Origin: JAHRAW01 sp965212085
GTDB lineage: Bacteria; Pseudomonadota; Gammaproteobacteria; Arenicellales; Poriferihabitantaceae
Direction of reading: 5' to 3'
Length of the DNA stretch: 64,000 nt
NCBI GenBank assembly: GCA_965212085.1
Contig: OZ243042.1
Location: 620,001-684,000, forward strand
Shown in pieces: positions 55,510 through 64,000 of this stretch. The notes under the pieces were generated by a model, which saw nothing but the letters and a program-made list of their open reading frames with translations, did not search any database and had not been told where the DNA came from. The translations under genes were made by a program, and so were the position numbers. Position 1 is the stretch's first letter. Every line of letters begins with the position of its first letter.

Positions 55510-55558
55510 CTAACTTACTGATTTATAATTGTTTAATAACCACGGAAAACTCCCATAA

Positions 55559-56806
55559 ATGTATGAGCCTCGAATAGCAGATCAGGAGCTTTCCCGGCGG
55601 CTGAAATCGGCCGGTGCGGTCCTCATAGAAGGCCCCAAAGCATGCGGCAAAACCGTCCTGGCGATGCGCGTTGCAAAGAGCAGCGTGCTGCTTGACGTGG
55701 ATGCCTCCGCGCGGCGCGCCCTGGCGATGGATCCCGCGCGGGTGCTTGCCGGGGAGACGCCCCGGCTGATTGATGAATGGCAGGTTGAACCCGCGGTCTG
55801 GAACCACATCAGGCGGGAAGTGGACCAGCGCCAAAGTGCCGGGCAGTTCATACTGACTGGTTCGGCAGTTCCCGCGGACGATATTACGCGCCACACGGGC
55901 GCCGGCAGAATATCCCGGCTGCGCCTGCGGCCCATGAGCCTGCAGGAAACCGGCGACTCTTCCGGCGAAGCATCGCTGCGGGATTTACTGCGGGGGAGAT
56001 ATTCGGGCTGTGGAGACACCGGCAATGACCCGCATCCGCTCATAGAGCGATTGTGCCTGGGTGGATGGCCGGGCAACCTGAATAAATCCCTCAAGGCGGG
56101 CATGGCCGCGCAAGTGGACTATCTGCAAGAAATTCAGAGAGCCGATATAGTCCGCGTAGACGGCGTAAAAAGAAACCCCGATAAAGTGAGCAGGGTAATT
56201 CGTTCTTTGTCGCGCAACATCGCAACAACGGTGAGCACGAAAACGATCGCCGCTGATGCGGGCGGCGCCGATGGCTCGTTGGATGATGACACGGTGCGGG
56301 ACTATCTGATGGCGCTGCGCCGGTTGATGATCGTGGAGGAACAACCGGCCTGGTCAACGCACTTGCGTTCCAGGGCCACGCTCCGAAAGTCACCAAAGCT
56401 CCACTTTGTTGATCCATCTCTGGCGGTGGCGGCCCTGGGAACAACCCCCGATCGTTTGTGGAAAAATTTAGACCTGCTCGGCTTTCTGTTTGAGTCGTTG
56501 ATATTCAGGGACTTGTTAATCTACGCCCAAACGTCGGACGCCAACGTCTATCACTACCGCGACAATACCAACCTGGAAGTGGACGCCGTTGTTGAACGCC
56601 GCAACGGCGAGTGGTGCGCGTTTGAAATCAAACTTGGAACCGGACAGATTGATCAAGCCGCCGCAACGCTTTTGAAATTCAAAAACCTGATTGATACCGA
56701 CAAGTCGGGCGAACCCCGGACACTTGGCGTAATAGTGGGTTCGGGATACGGTTATATGCGCGATGACGGTGTGGCGGTTATACCTGCGGGGGCGTTTGGT
56801 GTTTGA
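55559..56806 (+). CDS. AAA14/DUF4143 ATPase
   Basis: 415 aa. N-terminal P-loop ATPase: Walker A EGPKACGKTVLA (25-32 core), Walker B PRLIDEWQ, arginine-rich sensor ILTGSAVP. The C-terminal DUF4143 region contains NLEVDAVVERRNGEWCAFEIKLG, a PD-(D/E)xK-like arrangement. Such proteins are widespread in bacteria and archaea, often with transposable or defence genes, and have unknown roles. The 23-bp repeats lie directly upstream. Codons are closer to the chromosomal GC than McrBC. Confidence 0.85.
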   Translation: MYEPRIADQELSRRLKSAGAVLIEGPKACGKTVLAMRVAKSSVLLDVDASARRALAMDPARVLAGETPRLIDEWQVEPAVWNHIRREVDQRQSAGQFILTGSAVPADDITRHTGAGRISRLRLRPMSLQETGDSSGEASLRDLLRGRYSGCGDTGNDPHPLIERLCLGGWPGNLNKSLKAGMAAQVDYLQEIQRADIVRVDGVKRNPDKVSRVIRSLSRNIATTVSTKTIAADAGGADGSLDDDTVRDYLMALRRLMIVEEQPAWSTHLRSRATLRKSPKLHFVDPSLAVAALGTTPDRLWKNLDLLGFLFESLIFRDLLIYAQTSDANVYHYRDNTNLEVDAVVERRNGEWCAFEIKLGTGQIDQAAATLLKFKNLIDTDKSGEPRTLGVIVGSGYGYMRDDGVAVIPAGAFGV

Positions 56807-56886
56807 GTGAGACGAAGAATCATGCTGGCCGAACTGTTTTGTGGGGTAAAATGATTGATATTCTCGTATTAGAAATGAGCTGAGAA

Positions 56887-59502
56887 ATGAAAGAAATTTA
56901 TGCTTGGGTACCCTGGTTTCGAGAGTTGGCGCGGAAAATCGCTGATGGTGGTGAGGCGTATTTGATCGAGCGTGCGAAGCGGGTGGATTGGATAGCCGAG
57001 AAGCCTGCTTTGCTCCAATATGGTGATGAAAATATCGATCCGTTTTCATTTTTTTATTTTCTCGCGCAAAAGAATACCAGAAACCAACGTGTGCCTGTGT
57101 ACACAAGCGTTAGTGAGATTTTTGGTATCGATGGCCAAAATCTTCTTTCAGATATAAGTAAACAATATGGTTTTATTTTCCCCACACCCCCACCGCATAG
57201 TATGGCGTTGTTTCGCTACGATACCGAAGGTAACCCCGATTTGTTGTGGAAATTATTTCGAAAATCTATAACCAAAGATGCCAACCTTGACTCGGATGAT
57301 TTTAAGGACGCATTGGGTATAAGACAAGTTGGAGTTCAAAAACTCACTCAATGTTTGTTTTTAATAAATCCAGATTATTTTATTCCCGTGGATAAAGGAA
57401 TATTCAAGTTTTATGATGCGCTTAATTTACCTTCTTTCAACGAAGCAGAAAAGAAAATCGAGCAGCAAAATGGTTGGGAATATTACAAAGAAATACTCGG
57501 CATATTTCGTATTGCTTTCCCGCAATGCTTTCCCTATGAAATTAACACCGCGCTTTATAAGATGGGGCGCTGGGAAAAAGAAAATATCACTATCGGCAAA
57601 AATTTCTTTCAGGTCAGCACAAATGTATTGAATGATGGCACTGATTACTGGAACGATTTTTTAAAAAATAACCACGTCTTTACCGGTGGACCAGGAAGCG
57701 GTGGCTGGGATGCGTATCAACCGAATGAACCAACAGCCCAAGGGCAATACCCGCTTACAGATCCCAAAGTCGGTGATATTATTTTGGTAAGATGCGGATA
57801 TACAGGCCGGGGAATCGGCATTGTTTACAAAAATGACTACGTTGATAAAGGGCTAAATGGTGAAAGTGTAATTCATGTCTTGTGGATCAACAAATCTACG
57901 CCCAAACTAGCAGGATATACCGTACAGCTTGGATTCTCATCCGTGGACTTCAGTAGTAAAACATATAAGGCTTTTGCTAATACAAATTCATACAAACCGA
58001 CATTCAAATTTCTTGATCACCTACGCGGAAAACCAGCAGGTAACGCAAACGGGAATAGTAACCAAATGTCTTATACACTCAATCAAATCCTCTACGGCCC
58101 GCCAGGTACGGGTAAAACCTGGAACACGATTAATCATGCGCTGGCCATCATTGAAGAAAAGCCGGTCGAAGCACTTGAAGAAGAATGCCGTGTTGATAAT
58201 GGCAACGGACGCGAAGCAGTCAAGAAGCGTTTTGATGAATTAAAAGAAATCGGACAAATCGAAATGGTGACTTTTCACCAGAGTTTTACATATGAAGATT
58301 TTATTGAAGGGATCAAACCTGTTTTGGGAGACGATTCTGACAACGTACATTTCGAAATCGTTGATGGCATTTTCAAGGAAATCTCGAACCGGGCAAATAT
58401 AAATTTAGTTCAATCCTTGTCGGGGGCCAAACCATTTGATTTAGATATTTTGCTACATGATTTTGCTCAATATATAAACGACAAAATAGCACAAGGAGAA
58501 ACAATAAAATTATGGGGGACTGAATATCCTACTCAGATCACGCACGCAAGAACGTTAAATAACGGAAAAATACAGTTCCAACTGGCCCTAGGTAAAAAGC
58601 AAACAACCTATCGTGTATCCTCAAATATAATTCTACGAGACTATGAAAAATTTGTAAGCGGTGAGATTAAAGATTATAAAGATATAAAACCAACATATAA
58701 ATCAAAATTCCAGAGTCACGGAGACGCAATATACTTGTCTTCCATAATGGGAAAAATCAAGACGTATCAAAAGGAAGAATGGAGCCCAGACGAAAAAGTG
58801 ACAGAAAAAAAGCAAGGTTATGTTTTGATTATTGATGAAATAAACCGCGGCAATATCGCCAAGATATTTGGTGAGTTGATTACCTTGATTGAGCCATCAA
58901 AACGACTTGGTGGAACTGATGCCGCCACCGTTACCTTGCCATATTCCAAAGACGAAGAAGAAAATTTTGGCGTACCAAACAATCTTTATATCATCGGCAC
59001 GATGAACACCGCCGACCGCTCCATTGCCCTGCTGGACACCGCCTTGCGGCGGCGTTTTGATTTTATTGAAATGATGCCGGAACCAGAGCATCCGCTTATT
59101 AGCAAAGATGTTGAAGGTGTAAATTGCCAAGAATTACTGCGTAAAATGAATAAACGGATTACCGTACTTCTCGACCGTGAACACCAGATTGGTCATAGTT
59201 ATTTCATTGATGTTGACAGCATGGAGAAACTTGCCCTCGTTTTTCAAAACAAAATTATTCCGTTGTTGCAGGAGTATTTTTATGACGATTGGAAAAAAAT
59301 TAAACTTGTATTGAATGAGAATAAATTCGTGACCGACGATGATATAGAAGAAAACCTGTTCAGCGATACTGGACTAATCAATGCCAATCATTCAATTTAC
59401 GGGTTAATTCCAGCGAAAAGTTCTGAATGGAAGAATCCCGCGAATTACCAAACAATATACGGTGGAAAACAAACGCAGGAAGACGACCACGATGACAACT
59501 GA
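56887..59502 (+). CDS. McrB-like AAA+ GTPase of a McrBC-type restriction system
   Basis: 871 aa. The AAA+ module starts about residue 395: Walker A LYGPPGTGKTWNT, Walker B VLIIDEINRGNIAKIFGE (about 640), and the GTMNTADRSIALLDTALRRRF sensor/finger (about 705), the McrB pattern. The 390 residues before it are not the E. coli McrB DNA-binding domain: about 1-230 are unrecognised, and about 245-370 (VGDIILVRCGYTGRGIGIVY) may be a small beta domain of EVE/PUA type. McrB translocates DNA using GTP and recruits McrC. AT-rich, unlike neighbours. Confidence 0.88.
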   Translation: MKEIYAWVPWFRELARKIADGGEAYLIERAKRVDWIAEKPALLQYGDENIDPFSFFYFLAQKNTRNQRVPVYTSVSEIFGIDGQNLLSDISKQYGFIFPTPPPHSMALFRYDTEGNPDLLWKLFRKSITKDANLDSDDFKDALGIRQVGVQKLTQCLFLINPDYFIPVDKGIFKFYDALNLPSFNEAEKKIEQQNGWEYYKEILGIFRIAFPQCFPYEINTALYKMGRWEKENITIGKNFFQVSTNVLNDGTDYWNDFLKNNHVFTGGPGSGGWDAYQPNEPTAQGQYPLTDPKVGDIILVRCGYTGRGIGIVYKNDYVDKGLNGESVIHVLWINKSTPKLAGYTVQLGFSSVDFSSKTYKAFANTNSYKPTFKFLDHLRGKPAGNANGNSNQMSYTLNQILYGPPGTGKTWNTINHALAIIEEKPVEALEEECRVDNGNGREAVKKRFDELKEIGQIEMVTFHQSFTYEDFIEGIKPVLGDDSDNVHFEIVDGIFKEISNRANINLVQSLSGAKPFDLDILLHDFAQYINDKIAQGETIKLWGTEYPTQITHARTLNNGKIQFQLALGKKQTTYRVSSNIILRDYEKFVSGEIKDYKDIKPTYKSKFQSHGDAIYLSSIMGKIKTYQKEEWSPDEKVTEKKQGYVLIIDEINRGNIAKIFGELITLIEPSKRLGGTDAATVTLPYSKDEEENFGVPNNLYIIGTMNTADRSIALLDTALRRRFDFIEMMPEPEHPLISKDVEGVNCQELLRKMNKRITVLLDREHQIGHSYFIDVDSMEKLALVFQNKIIPLLQEYFYDDWKKIKLVLNENKFVTDDDIEENLFSDTGLINANHSIYGLIPAKSSEWKNPANYQTIYGGKQTQEDDHDDN

Positions 59503-60745
59503 ACCGCACATCATCAAAGAGTTTGAAGAACTTACCGGTCTTGACAAAAACGAAATAGCGGACCTGAAAGATTTCGCCCTGCAAAATCAGTGCGACAACC
59601 AGGGAAACTTTCGCCCCGTGCTGGAATGGCGAAACGGCAGGTTAAAAGCACAAAACTATGTCGGGATTATCCAAACCACAAAAGGGAAGGTGCTGGAGAT
59701 TTTGCCAAAAGTGGATTTGGTTACCAATGACGATGAAAAAACAAAAGAAGTCTTTTTGGACATGCTCCGCACCTGGCGAGGTATTAGTCACGCAGAATTT
59801 AACGAGAGCAGTATTAACGCAACACAAAGGTTCAATATGCTGGAAATCTTTGTTCGTTTATTTTTGGAAAATCTGGTACGGCTCACAAAACGAGGTCTGG
59901 CAAAACATTATCAACCGATTGAAGAAAACTTGCCGTGCTTAAAGGGTCGAATCCTGTTTCCACAACATAGCCGTGAAAATATCGTCAATCGTGCGCGATT
60001 TTATGTGCAGTACGATGATTTCAATGCGAACCGCCCGGCCAACCGTTTGATCCACAGCACCATCAACAAACTCAAACCGATGGTGCAACAACCGGAGAAC
60101 CAGCAATATCTGCACCAAATGAAAATTTATTTCAGCGATATTCCGCTTTCACAAAATAAAGATGATGACTGGCGCAAACAAAAAATTGACCGCGCCATGC
60201 AGCATTATCAAGCAGTGATGCAATGGGTCGGATTATTTCTGTTTGGACAGGGTTTAACGACCTTTTCCGGCAAGCACATCAATCAATGCTTGTTGTTTCC
60301 GATGGAGCAGATATTCGAAGATTTTGTCGCGCACCAGTTTCGTGTGCATGCACGCGGCTTTAATGTGCGAACACAAGGCCCAATGAAAATATTGGCCGAA
60401 GTGATTTGTGGTGAATCTAAAAACTACAAGATGAAACCGGACATCACTTTATGCGTTGGCAAGAAACCAAAATTTATTCTTGATGCCAAATGGAAAAAAT
60501 TTAATCAAAACGACATCAGAAATTCCGACATGCACCAGCTTTTTGCTTACGGTAAAAAGTACGAATGCAGTCGGGTCGCATTGATTTATCCGGCTAATAA
60601 TAATTTTCGAGACAAGGGCTATGTTGAATATCGCTTTGATGATGATGTAAATTTACTCTGTCTGCCGTTTGATGTAACCAAACCAGCAGACAGCGTTAAA
60701 GAAATCATGAACCGCTTACAACTTCCTCGCGATAACAAGGTCTAA
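59492..60745 (+). CDS. McrC-like nuclease subunit
   Basis: 417 aa from MTTEPHIIKEFEEL, overlapping the end of mcrB by 11 bp. The N-terminal part (GIIQTTKGKVLEILPKVD) and the middle (RGRILFPQHSRENIVNR, DFNANRPANRLIH) are typical of McrC. The C-terminal nuclease motif is seen in YKMKPDITLCVG...KFILDAKWKKF, giving the PD-(D/E)xK D and D-x-K. With McrB it should cut modified or foreign DNA. The block 56.8-60.7 kb is AT-rich, consistent with transfer. Confidence 0.88.
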   Translation: MTTEPHIIKEFEELTGLDKNEIADLKDFALQNQCDNQGNFRPVLEWRNGRLKAQNYVGIIQTTKGKVLEILPKVDLVTNDDEKTKEVFLDMLRTWRGISHAEFNESSINATQRFNMLEIFVRLFLENLVRLTKRGLAKHYQPIEENLPCLKGRILFPQHSRENIVNRARFYVQYDDFNANRPANRLIHSTINKLKPMVQQPENQQYLHQMKIYFSDIPLSQNKDDDWRKQKIDRAMQHYQAVMQWVGLFLFGQGLTTFSGKHINQCLLFPMEQIFEDFVAHQFRVHARGFNVRTQGPMKILAEVICGESKNYKMKPDITLCVGKKPKFILDAKWKKFNQNDIRNSDMHQLFAYGKKYECSRVALIYPANNNFRDKGYVEYRFDDDVNLLCLPFDVTKPADSVKEIMNRLQLPRDNKV

Positions 60746-60777
60746 ACTTTATTGATTCATTAATCGCCCATATTTTA

Positions 60778-63700
60778 ATGCTCAACAAAATATCCCTCGA
60801 CGACAAGTATGCGCTGGATGCGACCCGGGCTTATTTGACGGGTATTGAGGCGTTGGTGCGGCTGCCGATTTTGCAGCATCAGCGTGATCTTGAGGCCGGC
60901 ATCAACACGGCGGGGTTTGTTTCCGGGTATCGGGGGTCGCCGGTGGGGACGGTGGATCAGGCGATGTGGAAGGCGGCGGCGTGGCTGGACAAGCATCGCA
61001 TTCGTTTTCAGCCGGGCATCAACGAGGACCTGGCGGCGACCGCGGTTTGGGGGACCCAGCAGACGCATCTGTTGCCGGGGGCGAAGTACGACGGCGTGTT
61101 CGCGATGTGGTACGGCAAGGGGCCGGGGGTGGATCGCAGTATGGACGTGATCAAGCACGCCAATGCGTTCGGCACCACCAGGTACGGCGGCGTGCTGGCG
61201 GTGGCCGGCGACGATCACGCTTGCAAGTCATCCACGGTGCCGCATCAGAGCGAGCATCTGTTCATCGGCGCCGCCGCGCCGGTGCTCAATCCGGCCAACG
61301 TTCAGGACGTGCTGGATTACGGCATTTACGGCTGGGCGTTGTCCCGTTACAGCGGCTGCTGGGTCGCGCTGAAAGCCATCACCGAGAATATGGATTCGGC
61401 GATCTCCGCGGACATTGACCCGGCCCGCGTCCGCGTCCGCCTGCCCCACGATTTCGAGGAGCCGCCGGGCGGTTTGAACGCGCAGTGGCCGACCACGCCG
61501 CTCGCCCAGGAACGCCTGCTACACAAGTACCGCATCTACGCGGCGCGCGCTTTTGCGCACGCCAACCACCTCAATCGCGTGACCCTCGACACGCCCAATC
61601 CCCGGCTCGGCATCGTGACTACCGGGAAGTCCCACCTCGACGTCATGGAAGCGCTGGAGGATCTGGGCATTGACCAGGACACCGCCGGCGAGATCGGCAT
61701 TCGCATCTACAAGGTCGGCATGAGCTGGCCGCTGGAGCCCATCGCCACCCACCAGTTCGCCAAGGGCCTTGAAGAAATTCTCGTGGTGGAGGAAAAGCGC
61801 AGCATCCTCGAAGATCAGATTACCGGGCAACTGTACAACTGGCCGGTGGCCGAACGCCCCATGGTGGTCGGGGAATTCGACGAGCACGGCAACGACCTGG
61901 TCACCAATCTCGGCGAGCTGACCCCGGCCATGGTGGCGCGCGCCATCGGCAGCCGCGTTACGCGCTTTTACGAGAGCCGGGGCATCCGCCAACGGCTGGA
62001 GTTTCTCGACGCCAAGGAGCGGCGGCTGGCGCGTCCGCACGCCTCGCTGACGCGCACGCCCTACTTTTGTTCCGGCTGCCCCCACAACACCTCAACCCGG
62101 GTTCCCGACGGCAGCACCGGCATGGCCGGCATCGGCTGTCATTACATGGTCAAGTGGATGGACCGCAACACCGAAACCTTCACGCAGATGGGCGGCGAAG
62201 GCGCGTCGTGGATCGGCATGGCGCCGTTCACCGAAACCAAACACGTGTTTCAGAACATCGGCGACGGCACCTATTTTCACAGCGGCCTGCTGGCCATCCG
62301 CGCCGCCATCGCCTCCGGCGTCAACATCACCTACAAGGTGTTGTTCAACGACGCCGTGGCCATGACCGGCGGGCAGCCGGTGGACGGCTCGCTAACCTTG
62401 CCGGAGTTGGTGGCGCAGTTGCAGGCCGAGGGCGTTGCGCGGCTTGCGGTGGTCGCCGAAGACGCCAAAAAAGCCAAAGCCCGGCTGCGCGGGTTTGCCA
62501 ATATCAGCATCCATCCACGGCGCGAATTCGATCAACTGCAACTGGAGTTCCGCGAGATCAGAGGCACCGGCGTGATCGTCTATGACCAAACCTGCGCCGC
62601 CGAAAAACGCCGCCGGCGCAAGCGCGGGTTGATGCCGGAAAGCCCGACCCGGGTCTTCATCAACGCCGAAGTCTGCGAAGGCTGCGGCGATTGCAGCGCC
62701 ACTTCCAACTGCCTGTCGGTGCTGCCGAAAAAAACCGAACTGGGCGTCAAGCGGCAGATTGACCAAAGCGCCTGCAACAAGGATTTCACCTGCCTCGACG
62801 GTTTCTGCCCGAGTTTTGTGACCGTCACCGGGGCCGACTTGCGAATCGGAACCGGCGGCGGCGCGCAGGATGAAAGCAAGCGAAGCCTGGAAGTGGTATT
62901 GCCGGAACCGCAACTGCCGCAACTCGAACGGCCGTGGAACATCCTGGTCACCGGCATCGGCGGCACCGGCGTGCTCACGGTGGGCTCGCTGGTGGCCATG
63001 GCCGCGCACATTGAAGGCAAGGGTTGCGCGACCTTGAACCAGACCGGGCTGGCGCAAAAGTTCGGGGCGGTGGTCAGCCACGTGCGCATCGCCAACGCCC
63101 AGAGCGACATCCACGCGGTGCGCATTCCCGAAGGCGACGCCGACGTGTTGCTCGGCTGCGACCTGGTGGTGTCCGCCATGCCCGAAGCGCTGGCGCGGCT
63201 CGACGCCAACCGATCCCATTCCGTGGTCAACACCTACGAGAACCCCACCGCGGATTTCATTCACGATGAACACTACCGGTTCCCCGCCGAACCAATGCGG
63301 CAAGTGATCCGCGAAGAGACCGGCGCCGGCAAAACCGCGTTCGTCAACGCCACCCGAATCGCCCGGGACCTGCTCGGCAACTCCATCGGCGGCAACCTGT
63401 TTTTGCTGGGCTTCGCCTGGCAGCGCGGCCTGATTCCGGTAAGCGCCGAAGCCATCAACCGCGCCATCGAGTTGAACGACGTCGCGGTGGAGTTCAACCG
63501 CCAGGCGTTTTTATGGGGGCGGCGTGCGGCGGTCAATCTTGAAGCGGTGGAAAATCTCGCGGGCAACGATCTCAAAGCGGCGGCGGTGCTGAGCGATCCG
63601 GACGAGGTCATCGCCTGGCGGCATCGTTATCTGAGCGCCTACCAAAATCGGCGCTACGCCGACCGATACCGCGCGCTGGTGGATCGCGTTCGGGATTTTG

Positions 63701-64000
63701 AAAACCGCTTGACCGGTAGCGCCGCGAACCGCGACGACGCCGATGAACCGGCCAACCTCAGCGACGCGGTTGCGCGCAATTATTTCAAACTGCTGGCCTA
63801 CAAGGATGAATACGAAATCGCGCGCTTGTACTCCGGCGGCGAATTCATCAACAACCTGAAAAAACAATTCGCCGGCCCGTTCAAACTGCATTTCCACCTC
63901 GCACCGCCGCTGCTGTCGCGCAAAGACCCGCTGACCGGCCACCCGCTCAAGCGCCGCTTTCCGGGCCTCACCCTGCAATTTTTCCGATTGCTCGCGCCGC
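60778..64000 (+). CDS. Indolepyruvate ferredoxin oxidoreductase, 3' end outside the window
   Basis: 1074 residues are visible, of about 1150 expected. The fused IorA/IorB-type enzyme oxidises arylpyruvates to acyl-CoA with TPP and ferredoxin. Visible are the pyrimidine-binding N-terminus (GINTAGFVSGYRGSPVGTVD), TPP-binding CSGCPHNTSTRVPDGS...GGEGASWIGMAPF, an iron-sulfur pattern CEGCGDCSATSNC and the gamma domain (TGIGGTGVLTVGSLVAMAAH). It starts 32 bp after mcrC, but with chromosomal GC, so it belongs to the host backbone. Confidence 0.93.
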   Translation, partial: MLNKISLDDKYALDATRAYLTGIEALVRLPILQHQRDLEAGINTAGFVSGYRGSPVGTVDQAMWKAAAWLDKHRIRFQPGINEDLAATAVWGTQQTHLLPGAKYDGVFAMWYGKGPGVDRSMDVIKHANAFGTTRYGGVLAVAGDDHACKSSTVPHQSEHLFIGAAAPVLNPANVQDVLDYGIYGWALSRYSGCWVALKAITENMDSAISADIDPARVRVRLPHDFEEPPGGLNAQWPTTPLAQERLLHKYRIYAARAFAHANHLNRVTLDTPNPRLGIVTTGKSHLDVMEALEDLGIDQDTAGEIGIRIYKVGMSWPLEPIATHQFAKGLEEILVVEEKRSILEDQITGQLYNWPVAERPMVVGEFDEHGNDLVTNLGELTPAMVARAIGSRVTRFYESRGIRQRLEFLDAKERRLARPHASLTRTPYFCSGCPHNTSTRVPDGSTGMAGIGCHYMVKWMDRNTETFTQMGGEGASWIGMAPFTETKHVFQNIGDGTYFHSGLLAIRAAIASGVNITYKVLFNDAVAMTGGQPVDGSLTLPELVAQLQAEGVARLAVVAEDAKKAKARLRGFANISIHPRREFDQLQLEFREIRGTGVIVYDQTCAAEKRRRRKRGLMPESPTRVFINAEVCEGCGDCSATSNCLSVLPKKTELGVKRQIDQSACNKDFTCLDGFCPSFVTVTGADLRIGTGGGAQDESKRSLEVVLPEPQLPQLERPWNILVTGIGGTGVLTVGSLVAMAAHIEGKGCATLNQTGLAQKFGAVVSHVRIANAQSDIHAVRIPEGDADVLLGCDLVVSAMPEALARLDANRSHSVVNTYENPTADFIHDEHYRFPAEPMRQVIREETGAGKTAFVNATRIARDLLGNSIGGNLFLLGFAWQRGLIPVSAEAINRAIELNDVAVEFNRQAFLWGRRAAVNLEAVENLAGNDLKAAAVLSDPDEVIAWRHRYLSAYQNRRYADRYRALVDRVRDFENRLTGSAANRDDADEPANLSDAVARNYFKLLAYKDEYEIARLYSGGEFINNLKKQFAGPFKLHFHLAPPLLSRKDPLTGHPLKRRFPGLTLQFFRLLAP

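Overview
The window is a GC-rich chromosomal segment of a gammaproteobacterium, probably from an uncultured or symbiotic lineage. The evidence is the long envelope and translation cluster rpsB-tsf-frr-uppS-cdsA-dxr-rseP-bamA-skp-lpxD-fabZ-lpxA-lpxB-rnhB-dnaE on the minus strand. Its frr-uppS-cdsA-dxr-rseP order is Pseudomonas-like rather than enteric. Other supporting features are map divergent from rpsB, a coaX/birA pair, tyrS divergent from an M23 peptidase plus anmK, and an rrn operon carrying tRNA-Ile and tRNA-Ala in its spacer. Species cannot be fixed from the sequence alone.

Layout, left to right. 1-7.6 kb: a minus-strand rRNA operon (promoter, boxA, 16S, tRNA-Ile, tRNA-Ala, partial 23S). 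Its 16S-23S spacer is about 3.2 kb and holds protein genes: a GNAT-like gene, a DUF805 membrane protein, a truncated ORF, a transposase fragment and two translationally coupled small membrane proteins between the two tRNAs. 7.7-12.7 kb: an MFS transporter, an IS1595-type remnant, a lower-GC pair (enoyl-CoA hydratase plus PaaK-like CoA ligase) behind a palindromic operator, and an epoxide hydrolase. 12.7-21.9 kb: a tight minus-strand operon downstream of tyrS. It encodes a small secreted Gly-rich protein, a lipoprotein, a NERD-TM-repeat protein, a PEGA/FGE-like protein, a single-TM peptide, an ExbB/TolQ/MotA-type channel and two VWA proteins whose N-termini look like ExbD/TolR. I regard this as the best candidate for an undescribed system.

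21.9-32 kb: housekeeping genes (tyrS, mepM-like, anmK, SPOR, coaX, birA, ispG) and a molybdopterin oxidoreductase. 32-34.3 kb: an AT-rich restriction-modification island (Eco29kI-like GIY-YIG nuclease, SPPY-type methyltransferase, small coupled ORF) immediately downstream of dnaE. 34.4-52.3 kb: the envelope/translation cluster, in which pyrH is missing between tsf and frr. 52.5-55.1 kb: map, an AmgK-like kinase and a FetB-like permease. 55.1-60.7 kb: four 23-bp tandem repeats, an AAA/DUF4143 ATPase and an McrBC-like system, again AT-rich. 60.8 kb to the end: an indolepyruvate ferredoxin oxidoreductase gene, cut by the window edge.

Two genome-wide tendencies stand out. Several conserved housekeeping proteins (DnaE, IspG, LpxD, EF-Ts, AnmK, CdsA, CoaX, RnhB) carry low-complexity insertions or tails encoded by short tandem repeats, and ribosomal protein S2 has a histone-H1-like Lys/Ala tail of about 115 residues. 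Lower-GC blocks (the spacer insert, 9.1-11.6 kb, the NERD module, 32.0-34.3 kb, 55.4-60.7 kb) mark likely transferred material. All functions are read by eye from motifs; no database search was run.
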